Assembly: GCF_028765575.1 (NCBI RefSeq)
Contig: NZ_JARACO010000009.1
Span: 1-64,000 of the forward strand
Origin: Aliivibrio sp. S3MY1
GTDB lineage: Bacteria; Pseudomonadota; Gammaproteobacteria; Enterobacterales; Vibrionaceae
Direction of reading: 5' to 3'
DNA: 64,000 bases
In this document: positions 27,779 through 35,490 of the stretch, in pieces
Layout of the letters: each line of letters starts with the position of its first letter
How positions within the stretch are numbered: position 1 is the stretch's first letter
Program-made: the position numbers and the translations under genes
Notes under the pieces: model-generated
Database searches by the model: none
What the model saw: only the letters and a program-made list of their open reading frames with translations
What the model was told of the DNA's origin: nothing

Positions 27779-27796
27779 GTAGTACAAGTGTTATAC
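27779..27796. promoter_or_regulatory. GTAnTAC box 3
   Basis: GTAGTAC-AAGT-GTTATAC; the second half has one base out of order. Spacer identical to that of the parA box. Confidence 0.4.
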
Positions 27797-27875
27797 AGTG
27801 AAATAGTGTTATTTTTTAGAAAAATGGGACTGAATCCATGTCGCTTTCTGGCCACGAGAAAAGAAGATTTAAAAG

Positions 27876-27893
27876 GTAGTACCAAGGTATAAC
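27876..27893. promoter_or_regulatory. GTAnTAC box 4
   Basis: GTAGTAC-CAAG-GTATAAC, 97 bp after box 3 and 98 bp before the end-matched promoter at 27991. Confidence 0.4.
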
Positions 27894-27990
27894 AACGATG
27901 CTTTCTTATTGATTTTTAAATGATTGAACAAGATTTTCTTTTTTAAAAAAACACCACGAATCCTTTTGATTTATTGATGATATTTGTATA

Positions 27991-28021
27991 TTGCGGTATA
28001 ATGACACTGTCAGTTAAGCAA
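27991..28021 (+). promoter_or_regulatory. Recurrent promoter/operator copy 1
   Basis: TTGCGG, the -10 TATAAT, the perfect dyad TGACA-C-TGTCA and then GTTAAGCAA. A -35-like TTGATG lies 17 bp upstream of the -10, the best -35 of all copies. The dyad falls where transcription should begin. The gene start is 23 bp beyond the cassette. Confidence 0.75.
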
Positions 28022-28044
28022 TATTACATCAAAGGAGCAATATC

Positions 28045-28386
28045 ATGGATTCACAAGTTATCGCAGCAATCATCTCAGGTCTGTTAAGTGTGTTAGCAAC
28101 CCTTATTCCATCTGTTACCGCTTTTGTTTTAGCTAAACGTTTTCTAGGTGAAAAGCGCTATGTTAAGACTGCTCTACAAGCAATGTATGAAGTTCGTTTA
28201 CTTCGCCATGTTGTCGGTGAATATGAATTAGCCTCTAAGCTATCAGAGCGAGCTATCAGAAAGGCAGTCTTTGAAAAGCATGGATTAAGTACTAAAAACC
28301 GATTTACTCCGCAGCGATTGGATCAAAGAATTGAATCTTATGAGAAGAAAGCGGAAGAGAATTTAATCCCACTCGACCACTTATAA
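28045..28386 (+). CDS. Small membrane-anchored protein
   Basis: 113 residues with AAGGAG before the ATG. One hydrophobic N-terminal segment (VIAAIISGLLSVLATLIPSVT) is followed by a basic helical cytoplasmic part. Single-gene module ended by a terminator. Not recognised. Confidence 0.6.
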   Translation: MDSQVIAAIISGLLSVLATLIPSVTAFVLAKRFLGEKRYVKTALQAMYEVRLLRHVVGEYELASKLSERAIRKAVFEKHGLSTKNRFTPQRLDQRIESYEKKAEENLIPLDHL

Positions 28387-28393
28387 TTACGTT

Positions 28394-28422
28394 GCCACCT
28401 TTAACCGAGGTGGCATTTTTTT
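28394..28422 (+). terminator. Rho-independent terminator
   Basis: Stem GCCACCT / AGGTGGC with a 7-nt loop, then seven T. Its T-run forms the first half of the module-end palindrome (ATTTTTTTGAAAAAAT, 28415-28430). Confidence 0.85.
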
Positions 28423-28628
28423 GAAAAAATTCAGTATTATTAAAGTTGTAAGCAGTGAGGTGAGTGTGGGAAAACTGAATGATAGATAGGCTCTATTTTA
28501 TGATACACGCCTTATGGCTAATGTTGGCTAGTTGATATGAAATAACAGATTAGTGATGCTTGTCGGAAGAAACTTAATTAACAATATTTTCATTTGTTTT
28601 ATAACTCTGTTGTGTGTATATTTAATCT

Positions 28629-28741
28629 CATTCGAGCAACCCTGTCTTGAATGATTAACTCCATGAATCCTTAATCCCTAGCTACACGTTGAACCATTGA
28701 AATATGCACTTGCAACCCAGACACTTGTGGCTGGGTTTTTT
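28629..28741 (+). ncRNA. Candidate small RNA A
   Basis: A promoter-like TTGTTT, 17 bp, TATATT (28594-28622) is followed about 115 nt later by a terminator (stem AACCCAG / CTGGGTT, T6). There is no ORF with a ribosome binding site between. A second unit 246 bp downstream repeats the same promoter text and the ATGCAYTTGCA sequence before its terminator. Start is estimated from the -10. Confidence 0.4.
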
Positions 28742-28787
28742 ATTGATTGCTTCTTTGGTTGATTTGCTAGTGCCTATCATGGCTAAC

Positions 28788-28802
28788 GTTTTTTTGAAAA
28801 AT
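28788..28802. repeat. Module-end palindrome, variant
   Basis: GTTTTTTTGAAAAAT, between the two candidate small RNAs. Confidence 0.35.
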
Positions 28803-28874
28803 CAGCCGAAATAATTATTTAAATCACCTGTTATTTAATTTGTTTTATAAAGCTGTTAGGTGTATGCTTTGTTT

Positions 28875-28950
28875 TCATTAATAGCCTAGCACCAAAAACT
28901 GACAATAATAAATGCATTTGCACCCAACTATTCGTAGTTGGGTTTTTTTT
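28875..28950 (+). ncRNA. Candidate small RNA B
   Basis: Promoter-like TTGTTT, 17 bp, TATGCT (28840-28868), then about 76 nt ending in a strong terminator: stem CCCAACTA / TAGTTGGG with a TTCG tetraloop and eight T. The promoter spacer matches that of candidate A at most positions (TTGTTTTATAA, CTGTT, GTGTAT). No coding potential seen. Confidence 0.45.
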
Positions 28951-29022
28951 ATCTTTTTTATGGAGAAACCTATTTATATTAAATCGGTTAATTTGGGTTT
29001 ATTATGTTGCTTTGATTCTAGT

Positions 29023-29035
29023 TTGCGGTATTATG
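29023..29035 (+). promoter_or_regulatory. Divergent copy of the recurrent promoter
   Basis: TTGCGGTATTATG keeps the promoter core only; the dyad and AGTTAAGCAA are absent. It is 35 bp upstream of the next gene. Confidence 0.45.
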
Positions 29036-29069
29036 TATGCATCAAAACAAACCTGAAAGGCAACTTAAA

Positions 29070-29483
29070 ATGAATATTGATGCGATGTTAAGAGAGAAAG
29101 TTCCTGCGCTAACATGGGTATTTAACCCATTAAATAAGTCGTCAATCGAGCACTATGAAAGATCTCTTTCTTTTATGCTTGGAAGTTTATCTGTCATTAC
29201 TAACGCTGTGAATGCTAGCCTTAATGCAAATAACGCCTCATTTGAATCATTGCCTGATATGGTTTCGGAGGCTTATGGTTATCCATGTTCGGCTTTCGCT
29301 GGTCGCGTTGAAAATGGCATTTATAAATCAGATGATGGTGATGAAGATTTATTTCCGATTGCGGTGGTACGTCTTAATAATGATTGTTTAGTGTGGCTAT
29401 TTTCTTATGACATTGTTGCTTTCTCTCCGTTGCGAGTGGGCGCACCAAATGAAGTACATGAATTTGTGACCCGTTTAACCTAA
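29070..29483 (+). CDS. Hypothetical protein
   Basis: 137 residues starting at the ATG at 29070 (AAAGG upstream). The in-frame ATG at 29037 lies in the promoter. Pattern: helical N-terminus, then a beta-rich half (DEDLFPIAVVRLNNDCLVWLFSYDIV). Soluble. Not recognised. Confidence 0.55.
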   Translation: MNIDAMLREKVPALTWVFNPLNKSSIEHYERSLSFMLGSLSVITNAVNASLNANNASFESLPDMVSEAYGYPCSAFAGRVENGIYKSDDGDEDLFPIAVVRLNNDCLVWLFSYDIVAFSPLRVGAPNEVHEFVTRLT

Positions 29484-29559
29484 TCGCCATACCACGAAGT
29501 GATTAGAGTTGAAATGAATTATACTAATGTGACTGGGTTATATTAAAAATGGTGGTAGT

Positions 29560-29871
29560 GTGTGTAAATCAAAGAGTAAATCAACTTCTGTGGCCTTAGA
29601 TCATAATTGGAAAATCACTCGACTTCTCGATAAGGACGGAGTGACTGAATCAGCTTTAGTTAATGTGGTAACCAAGAAAGTGTATTGCCACAAACCAAGT
29701 GAGATCCTTATTGCCTCTGAAGTCGAATTAGAGGGTGTATTAAAGGTAAGTAGCCCTATTTTTTGGGAGCAAGAAGTCGATAAGCTTGATGATCTCCACA
29801 ATCATTATTACTTTAATGGACGATTACGTAATCAGTCCTTCAAATCCTCTGAATCGCTTTGTGCGGTTTAA
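29560..29871 (+). CDS. Hypothetical protein
   Basis: 103 residues from a GTG with GGTGG upstream. Serine/lysine-rich start, then a beta-rich core (NWKITRLLDKDGVTESALVN, VTKKVYCHKP). Soluble. Not recognised. Confidence 0.5.
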   Translation: MCKSKSKSTSVALDHNWKITRLLDKDGVTESALVNVVTKKVYCHKPSEILIASEVELEGVLKVSSPIFWEQEVDKLDDLHNHYYFNGRLRNQSFKSSESLCAV

Positions 29872-30016
29872 ATTGAAATTGTTTGCTCCACTGCTTTGAC
29901 TGACATTAAAGCACCCCCCTTATGCGTAAGGGGGAACTATTTAAGAGGTTGCCAGCTCCTTCTCGCTACCTTTACTTTATTGCTCGCTTAAACTGACCTT
30001 GAAGCGCAAAAAAATA

Positions 30017-30043
30017 GCCCTCCTTTAATTGGAGGGCATTTTT
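30017..30043 (+). terminator. Rho-independent terminator
   Basis: Stem GCCCTCC / GGAGGGC, 7-nt loop, followed by ATTTTTATT. Confidence 0.8.
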
Positions 30044-30053
30044 ATTGGGTCAC

Positions 30054-30068
30054 ATTTTTTTGAAAAAC
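30054..30068. repeat. Module-end palindrome, variant
   Basis: ATTTTTTTGAAAAAC, 10 bp after the terminator. Confidence 0.35.
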
Positions 30069-30155
30069 GCCCTTACCGTATTTACTCTATAAGCTAATAA
30101 TAAATAACAGTATTAGTTTGAATATTAGCGTTATATAACACTATACTTTCTAGTA

Positions 30156-30186
30156 TTGCGGTATAATGGAACCGTTGATTATCATT
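30156..30186 (+). promoter_or_regulatory. Recurrent promoter copy 2, divergent
   Basis: TTGCGGTATAATGGAAC is kept, but the dyad is lost (GGAACCGTT) and the leader differs. It drives the gene at 30203. Confidence 0.5.
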
Positions 30187-30202
30187 ATAGTGAGAGCATG
30201 AA

Positions 30203-30673
30203 ATGTTAAAGAAATTACTTGTGGATGGGCAAGGGTATGGGGTTCTAGAAGGGCTCAAGTGGGACCGTGATTTGTCTCAATTACCACTGAAAAAAACAGA
30301 AGAGGCTTTTTTAAATAAGCTTGTTCTTTTTAAAGCCAATGGCGTCGTTTTCTCAGGGGTTTATGATGTTAAAGCAGAGCGTTGGAACGATACGAACGGT
30401 AACCCCCTTCAATCAAGTGAAGGGATTGAAATTTGTGTGGTGGACCTAGCAGGGGATAATTTACATCACCTTTATGATTTCCTTCATGATAGAGATGCCT
30501 TTATGCTTGATTTTGCTAAGGATTCAAAAACCTTGTTTGATGTTATCCAACACAATCGTTTAGATAACATGGAAGTCAGTGCGATGAAAGGCATGGGCTA
30601 TTCAGACGCGATTCACAGCGGCTTTATTGAACACTTAAATCATAGAAGTAAACACCCTAACTTTATCAAATAA
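30203..30673 (+). CDS. Hypothetical protein
   Basis: 156-residue soluble alpha/beta protein with GAGAG upstream. Features include a strand pair (VVFSGVYDVKAERW) and EGIEICVVDLAG. First gene of a module running to 32726. Not recognised. Confidence 0.55.
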   Translation: MLKKLLVDGQGYGVLEGLKWDRDLSQLPLKKTEEAFLNKLVLFKANGVVFSGVYDVKAERWNDTNGNPLQSSEGIEICVVDLAGDNLHHLYDFLHDRDAFMLDFAKDSKTLFDVIQHNRLDNMEVSAMKGMGYSDAIHSGFIEHLNHRSKHPNFIK

Positions 30674-30680
30674 ATTGAAA

Positions 30681-30709
30681 GGGATAAGGTATAATCTAGG
30701 CCTTATCCC
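30681..30709 (+). promoter_or_regulatory. Hairpin with a TATAAT in its loop
   Basis: Perfect 9-bp inverted repeat GGGATAAGG / CCTTATCCC enclosing TATAATCTAGG. The GG-TATAAT arrangement matches the recurrent promoter core. There is no T-run after it, so it is not an ordinary terminator. It lies between the stop at 30673 and the start at 30738. Confidence 0.5.
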
Positions 30710-30737
30710 TACCATTAGAATATTAAGAGTTTTTGCC

Positions 30738-31352
30738 ATGAAAGAGCATATCGAGTTACTGAATAACCTTCGATTCAAACGAGGTTCGAAAGCGATTTTA
30801 TTTAAGCTGGCCAATTCGGTGATCTCAAATGTGGGTAATCTCGATGCTAAGCAGCCTATGTGCTGGGCATACAGTGAAACTAACGTGATCTCTTCAGGGA
30901 ATATTCAATATAAGTTAGCTTACGATGGCAGTCTCTTTTTAGCGGAGTACCAAGCTCGATTAGGTAAATCAACGATAAATGAATACAACTCTGCTTCTGA
31001 GTTTCATTCAATCATTGATGATTACTTTGGGATAGGGGATATTTTAGCGTTTCCGATTGAAGTGATTACTGAAGAACGCCCGTTATCTTTTTGGTTTGAG
31101 GTTGCGCGAGTGGAATATCTTAGAGAATATGCATTAAAAATTGATAATCAGCTTATTTCTCGTGCTCGCTATGAAGAGCTCAAAATTGAGGCGATTAGTT
31201 ATTATATTGAGATGCTTCATGGCTATGCTTTGGTTATGAATACTTTAATGGAGATAACACCCACTCAGATGAGCGTAAAGGAATGGAACGAAGCTCATTT
31301 AGAATTAATCAACCCTCAGTTTCGTGATTTATACACTGACAAAGAATGCTGA
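30738..31352 (+). CDS. Hypothetical protein
   Basis: 204 residues from the ATG at 30738 (AAGAG upstream). The longer frame from a TTG at 30675 would read through the hairpin and is unlikely. Soluble, mixed alpha/beta, no recognised motif. The next gene overlaps its end. Confidence 0.55.
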   Translation: MKEHIELLNNLRFKRGSKAILFKLANSVISNVGNLDAKQPMCWAYSETNVISSGNIQYKLAYDGSLFLAEYQARLGKSTINEYNSASEFHSIIDDYFGIGDILAFPIEVITEERPLSFWFEVARVEYLREYALKIDNQLISRARYEELKIEAISYYIEMLHGYALVMNTLMEITPTQMSVKEWNEAHLELINPQFRDLYTDKEC

Positions 31353-31609
31353 TTATTGGGTTTAATGGAATAGCAAATTTGGAAAAAATTGAGATCTATG
31401 AGCGTTTAAAACCTTTTGAGCATGAACGAAACATTCAACTCGCATTGAGTGAACTAAAATTAACTGATGATGCAAACCTCAGTAACGATGAAATTCATGG
31501 TTTATGGCATTGGGTTTCTAAATCGCTAGATGTGGCGTTTTCTGATGATGATCATCATCCAATGTGGGCTATAGAATCAGAGCTGGCTCAAGCTTATAAC
31601 CGTACTTAA
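31346..31609 (+). CDS. Hypothetical small acidic protein
   Basis: 87 residues, start overlapping the previous stop by 7 bp. Acidic and helical, ending SDDDHHPMWAIESELAQAYN. A relic of its 3' end is at 26.2 kb. Not recognised. Confidence 0.5.
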   Translation: MLIIGFNGIANLEKIEIYERLKPFEHERNIQLALSELKLTDDANLSNDEIHGLWHWVSKSLDVAFSDDDHHPMWAIESELAQAYNRT

Positions 31610-31646
31610 CTACCAATTATTAGAATAAGTAAAATAAGGAAATACG

Positions 31647-32378
31647 ATGAAAAAAGGATTATTTTGTTTACTCCCATTATCTGCTTTACTCCTTGGGTGC
31701 AGCGATGAAGCACCAGAGCCAAAATTAGAAGTATTAACATCGTGTGGTTTTACTTCTATCAACGAAGATAAAACTTCATTTACTTACAAGTGTGTTAACT
31801 ATACCTCGGACTCACCATCACCAATATTTGTTAATCGTGTTTTGTTAGACGAAAAGGCGACTTGTAAGATAACGTCTTCAGTTGGAATTGTGTTCGATGA
31901 AAGAACGGATGATATTTCGTTTGATTGTGATGTGGATGTGGTGGAGTTTAAGCCAGAGGATGTGTTTAATAAAGAATGGTCATGCAAAGGGTTTGATGGG
32001 CATGGCGGCTATTATGCCAATTATGATTCCCCTAAAAAACGAACCACATTGACATTTAATGGCGACTCCTTTGCTTTGCTTTTGCAAGGAAAGCCCGAAT
32101 CTACAGATGTTTGGTTTCATAGTGACAGCACCATTTCTGGCTCGTGGAATTATGAAGGGAAAAATGAGCTTATCTTTGAGCCAAAACAGGTCACAAATGA
32201 ATTAGTAAATAGGACCAAGCTGACGCTTAAGGATGCCCCTATTCTTTTCTTAAATGAAGGCTTTCGATTGGATTTGGAAGATTTTAGTCATTCAATGATG
32301 TTTGGTCGTTATAAGTTGATTAGCCCAACAGGTCACGAACGCTTTTGGAATAAGTTCTCATGTGAAGTACTTAAATAG
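31647..32378 (+). CDS. Predicted lipoprotein
   Basis: 243 residues. Signal peptide MKKGLFCLLPLSALLLGC with the lipobox LLGC, so Cys18 should be lipidated. The next residues, SDEAPEPK, have Asp at +3, not the inner-membrane retention pair at +2, so outer membrane is more likely. The mature part has several Cys and beta-rich sequence (KWSCKGFDGHGGYY-like). The start is preceded by AAGGAAATACG. A collapsed copy of its 5' end is at 26.3 kb. Confidence 0.7.
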   Translation: MKKGLFCLLPLSALLLGCSDEAPEPKLEVLTSCGFTSINEDKTSFTYKCVNYTSDSPSPIFVNRVLLDEKATCKITSSVGIVFDERTDDISFDCDVDVVEFKPEDVFNKEWSCKGFDGHGGYYANYDSPKKRTTLTFNGDSFALLLQGKPESTDVWFHSDSTISGSWNYEGKNELIFEPKQVTNELVNRTKLTLKDAPILFLNEGFRLDLEDFSHSMMFGRYKLISPTGHERFWNKFSCEVLK

Positions 32379-32396
32379 CTTAAATAAGGAAATACG

Positions 32397-32726
32397 ATGA
32401 CAATTGTAATAAGTGAAGATGTAAAAGCTCCAGCGTCAACAAAGTCACTTCTTGGGATGCTTGTTGATAGCAACGAAAAATGGCCAAGCGGTGCAACGTG
32501 TGCCACTCAAGAACATGACGGTGAAATTTTGTTTTGGAATGCGCCTATTGAGCAGATCAAGCAAGCCAGAGAAAAAGCAGGTTCAGAGCATGAATTAATC
32601 CCAATGGTAGGGTTCGAAAAACAAGTGAGTGTTTTATATGTTTCTGAAGATGGTCAAGACGTGGTGGCAGTCGATTGGATGTCATCGGTTGTGACACTTG
32701 AGCAGTTTACTAACCAATCTGTTTAA
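32397..32726 (+). CDS. Hypothetical small protein
   Basis: 109 residues. It uses the same start context (AAGGAAATACG ATG) as the lipoprotein gene 750 bp upstream. Acidic, soluble. A piece of it survives in the relic at 26.4 kb. Not recognised. Confidence 0.5.
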   Translation: MTIVISEDVKAPASTKSLLGMLVDSNEKWPSGATCATQEHDGEILFWNAPIEQIKQAREKAGSEHELIPMVGFEKQVSVLYVSEDGQDVVAVDWMSSVVTLEQFTNQSV

Positions 32727-32770
32727 TTGTCACATGGTCACGTATCGTTATACTCATTCGTAGTATTCCT

Positions 32771-32785
32771 ATTTTTCAGAAAAAT
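32771..32785. repeat. Module-end palindrome ATTTTTCAGAAAAAT
   Basis: Perfect copy with central A, 14 bp before a terminator. Confidence 0.55.
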
Positions 32786-32798
32786 AATTACGACCCAG

Positions 32799-32849
32799 CC
32801 ACCACATAGTTTGCATCCGATGGATACATAACATGTGGTGGTTTTTTTT
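32799..32849 (+). terminator. Rho-independent terminator with a long stem
   Basis: Outer stem CCACCACAT / ATGTGGTGG, an inner stem around TGCATCC-GAT-GGATACA, and eight T after it. Confidence 0.75.
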
Positions 32850-32871
32850 GACTATCAAAACGAAAATAAAA

Positions 32872-32889
32872 GTAATACCTCTGTACTAC
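32872..32889. promoter_or_regulatory. GTAnTAC box 5
   Basis: GTAATAC-CTCT-GTACTAC, 54 bp upstream of promoter copy 3. Both heptamers fit the consensus exactly. Confidence 0.5.
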
Positions 32890-32942
32890 TTTTTAAATAT
32901 TAACAGAAATAAGACTTACCAAAACTATTGGTTATCTTTATC

Positions 32943-32973
32943 TTGCGGTATAATGACAGTGTCAGTTAAATAA
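32943..32973 (+). promoter_or_regulatory. Recurrent promoter/operator copy 3
   Basis: TTGCGGTATAAT, dyad TGACA-G-TGTCA, then GTTAAATAAAGCAA. The leader has a small insertion relative to the others. Confidence 0.7.
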
Positions 32974-32991
32974 AGCAAATAAGGATTTATC

Positions 32992-33597
32992 ATGTATCAC
33001 CTTGCACTAACAACGCTTTCAACCAATCGTTTTTCAGTGACTTTTCGAGCGGCTAGTCCATTCTCGATCAGTCGATATTTTAATATCTCTATCGAAGAAA
33101 CAAACTGTGAAGATGTAGGTACGCTTTTAAGTGAGTCTAAAAAATTCACGGTTGAATTGTGTCATATTGAAGAGCCAACATCGATGACATGTTATACGTT
33201 GAAGAAAAGCTCTTATTGTTCAGCAAAGAATGTCTTTTCCTATATCGCTAACCTACTCACTGAATTGCATGTTGTCCCAAAAGGGGTTCCAGTGGTCATC
33301 GAGTTTGATTTACATAACAAGCATCATTCAATGGTGATCATGAATGCTGGCTTAGAGCCTGTTCTATATCCTTATGAATCCATGATGAATGATAAGAAAT
33401 GGGCGATTAATTTACTTGAACGAGGTCAGAAAGAATTGAGTCAAGGATGCAGAACGAAAGGCAATTCTATGATCCAATTGGCCAGCCGAATCGCTGACGC
33501 AATGGGAGTGTATCAACTCAATCCTTTTGATGATAAGAAGCACGGACTTTTATACGACATGCTTAATCGCGCCATTACTCGGCATATTCAAGCCTAA
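32992..33597 (+). CDS. Hypothetical protein
   Basis: 201-residue soluble protein with AAGGAT upstream. The first half is beta-rich, including VPVVIEFDLHNKHHSMVIMN; the second is helical. It makes up a single-gene module ended by the hairpin at 33617. Not recognised. Confidence 0.55.
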   Translation: MYHLALTTLSTNRFSVTFRAASPFSISRYFNISIEETNCEDVGTLLSESKKFTVELCHIEEPTSMTCYTLKKSSYCSAKNVFSYIANLLTELHVVPKGVPVVIEFDLHNKHHSMVIMNAGLEPVLYPYESMMNDKKWAINLLERGQKELSQGCRTKGNSMIQLASRIADAMGVYQLNPFDDKKHGLLYDMLNRAITRHIQA

Positions 33598-33616
33598 GAC
33601 AGAATAGCTATATTTC

Positions 33617-33652
33617 GGCCTTGTAGTACCTCTGTATTACAAGGCCTTTTTT
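33617..33652 (+). terminator. Terminator whose loop contains a GTAnTAC box
   Basis: Perfect stem GGCCTTGTA / TACAAGGCC followed by six T. The stem overlaps GTAnTAC box 6 (33623-33640), so the hairpin and the protein-type site share sequence. Confidence 0.75.
33623..33640. promoter_or_regulatory. GTAnTAC box 6
   Basis: GTAGTAC-CTCT-GTATTAC, inside the terminator stem-loop. Confidence 0.45.
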
Positions 33653-33659
33653 ATTATTT

Positions 33660-33677
33660 GTCGTACCATTGTAATAC
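33660..33677. promoter_or_regulatory. GTAnTAC box 7
   Basis: GTCGTAC-CATT-GTAATAC, 37 bp after box 6 and 50 bp before promoter copy 4. The first half has one mismatch. Confidence 0.4.
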
Positions 33678-33726
33678 CACCACAACGGCTTAATTAACGA
33701 GATCCATTATGTTTTGACCTTGTTAT

Positions 33727-33757
33727 TTTCGATATAATAGACGGGTCAGTTAAACAA
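33727..33757 (+). promoter_or_regulatory. Recurrent promoter copy 4, diverged
   Basis: TTTCGATATAATAGAC then GGGTCAGTTAAACAA. TATAAT and GTCAGTTAA-CAA are kept; the left dyad arm is altered. Confidence 0.6.
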
Positions 33758-33777
33758 TAAACAGGAAGGAGTTTTTT

Positions 33778-34359
33778 ATGTCATATAGCTATGGTGTAAA
33801 GAAAAGCACGTCCAATTCAGCAAGAGTTTACCCTGCGGTTGGAAAGCATTTTTCAGAAAAAGAGTTAAAAGAGATCACGTCCTTAATTGAAGATAAAGGG
33901 TTTCATGTTGTTCGTAAATTTGACCAATTGTATGTCACTGATGAAACTCAGTGTCTTGAGCTCAATGCTCTGATTGAATGTCTTCATAAGCTTATCCCTA
34001 AGAAAGCAACTCAGCGTGTAGAAAGGCAGCAAAGGCAAGAGGCTGAAACTCAGGTTTTGCTTTGGGATTCAGAGCGTAAAGCTCATGAGCAAAACGTATT
34101 ATCTGAAAATGAAGAGCTAGTGGTGGTGATTACAGATTCAATTGGCCAAATAAATAACTACAATATGACCAAATTAATTGAATTCATTTTAGGTGAAGAT
34201 AAACGGTTTGGTGGGATACTCAATCCAGCAGCAACCGCGAGAGTGATTGAGCTGGGGTTCTTTAATGTCGGAGAGCTTAACGGTGAAGAAGCCAATCTTT
34301 GTGATTATGAGGCCTTAAAATCTTTTATTTTAGCTGCGTTACAGGATAACGACATTTAA
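33778..34359 (+). CDS. Hypothetical protein
   Basis: 193 residues with a strong AGGAAGGAG. The middle has a basic helical stretch (KKATQRVERQQRQEAETQ) that may form a coiled coil. First gene of the longest module (to 36865). Not recognised. Confidence 0.55.
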   Translation: MSYSYGVKKSTSNSARVYPAVGKHFSEKELKEITSLIEDKGFHVVRKFDQLYVTDETQCLELNALIECLHKLIPKKATQRVERQQRQEAETQVLLWDSERKAHEQNVLSENEELVVVITDSIGQINNYNMTKLIEFILGEDKRFGGILNPAATARVIELGFFNVGELNGEEANLCDYEALKSFILAALQDNDI

Positions 34360-34371
34360 TAAGGAACAGTA

Positions 34372-34656
34372 ATGAGTGTTAAACAGTATGTAAAAATTAG
34401 TATGTTCATTCTCGTTTTAGTATCGTTAGTCAATATGTCATGGAATGGATATAACTATATTGGTAATAGCATGATGATTGATAGAGGTAGTTCTGAATAT
34501 GCAGAGCTAAACCAGATCATCAAAACCAATACAGATAAGCACCACAATATAGAATTAACCCAAATGCTAGATAATGCCTTTGTAGATGGTGAAATTTCTG
34601 CGTTTGAGTTCAAAGAAATTAGAGCGCAGTTTATCAAAATAGAAACCAAGGAATAA
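34372..34656 (+). CDS. Small single-pass membrane protein
   Basis: 94 residues with AAGGAAC upstream. One transmembrane segment (FILVLVSLVNMSWNGYNYIG, about 11-30), then a helical extracytoplasmic or cytoplasmic tail. Not recognised. Confidence 0.5.
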   Translation: MSVKQYVKISMFILVLVSLVNMSWNGYNYIGNSMMIDRGSSEYAELNQIIKTNTDKHHNIELTQMLDNAFVDGEISAFEFKEIRAQFIKIETKE

Positions 34657-34657
34657 T

Positions 34658-34909
34658 ATGGTAAACCTAGATGATGTGTTACCAGAAATTGAATGTAATG
34701 TTCCCAATACTTATAAAGGATCTTGTAAGTTAACTCTTCAATACAATTTTAGAGAAGAACACGCAGTATTTCCAAGCATAGAGGAAGCCAAAATCGCAGC
34801 TAATGGGGCGCTTAATCCCGTTGTTGGTGGTTATCATGGTGCGACAATCGAAGGGACGACGGACGATGTTACTCAACCTACAGGCGTAGATTGGCTTTTT
34901 AATTTTTAG
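34658..34909 (+). CDS. Hypothetical small protein
   Basis: 83 residues, one base after the previous stop, so coupled (AAGGAA upstream). Acidic and beta-rich with a glycine-rich GGYHGATIEGTTDD. Not recognised. Confidence 0.45.
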   Translation: MVNLDDVLPEIECNVPNTYKGSCKLTLQYNFREEHAVFPSIEEAKIAANGALNPVVGGYHGATIEGTTDDVTQPTGVDWLFNF

Positions 34910-34992
34910 AAGAGCAAATAAAGCAGCACAGACCACGATGGGTAAAGTAGCTAAACTCTATCCAATTCAGATTGAAAAATGATGGGGAACTT

Positions 34993-35481
34993 ATGGCCGA
35001 AAACACCGCAGCCACAATTATGAAAACTGGAAATTATCCAGCATATAGTGCAGCTAAAGAAAAGGGCATAATTGAAGAGGGAATTCAGCCATTATGTGAT
35101 GCTCTGTTAGAAATTGGCGCTCATCCATTAGCTTCTTGTGCTGGGCATTACTCAGGGGTGATTACAGGGCGATTGGGACGCATTCGCTCAGTAATCTTTG
35201 GAGAGCAAGCATGTTGGTTGAAGCCATATATAACGTTTTCAAGTAGCACTAATTTAGCGCAAAAGCTCAATGGGTACTTGAACAAAGAAAAAGGTCTTAC
35301 TTTTAATTGGCACATAAGCGGTCAATTTAATGATAAAAATCATCTCATATGGATGTTTGAACCTGTAGATTGGCGAATCAGCGCGAGGTCTTCATGGTCA
35401 CACACAGGTCGAGAAAATTCAGAGCGATTGGTTCATAGGGACATTAAAATAATCGCAAAAAAAATAACTCAGTTTACATAG
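34993..35481 (+). CDS. Hypothetical protein
   Basis: 162 residues from the ATG at 34993 (GGGGA upstream). A TTG at 34972 is in frame but lacks a ribosome binding site. The sequence LPLCDALLEIGAHPLASCAG-like region near residue 45 and the later WMFEPVDWRISARSSW are distinctive but I cannot assign them to a family. Confidence 0.5.
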   Translation: MAENTAATIMKTGNYPAYSAAKEKGIIEEGIQPLCDALLEIGAHPLASCAGHYSGVITGRLGRIRSVIFGEQACWLKPYITFSSSTNLAQKLNGYLNKEKGLTFNWHISGQFNDKNHLIWMFEPVDWRISARSSWSHTGRENSERLVHRDIKIIAKKITQFT

Positions 35482-35490
35482 GGAATTTGC

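Larger units (their letters stand above)
27715..28044. other. Intergenic control region before module 1
   Basis: No gene. It holds GTAnTAC boxes 3 and 4, a TTTTTTAGAAAAAT palindrome at 27812 and the recurrent promoter at 27991. Confidence 0.5.
29872..30202. other. Intergenic region with hairpins and a promoter
   Basis: No gene. It contains a perfect hairpin CCCCCTTA-TGCG-TAAGGGGG (29915-29934, no T-run), a terminator, a module-end palindrome and recurrent promoter copy 2. Confidence 0.5.

Noticed and set aside
28387-29069. Integron attC sites or gene cassettes, suggested by paired hairpins.
   Set aside because: No RYYYAAC/GTTRRRY core sites or attC-type long imperfect palindromes were seen; promoter plus terminator explains the structure better.
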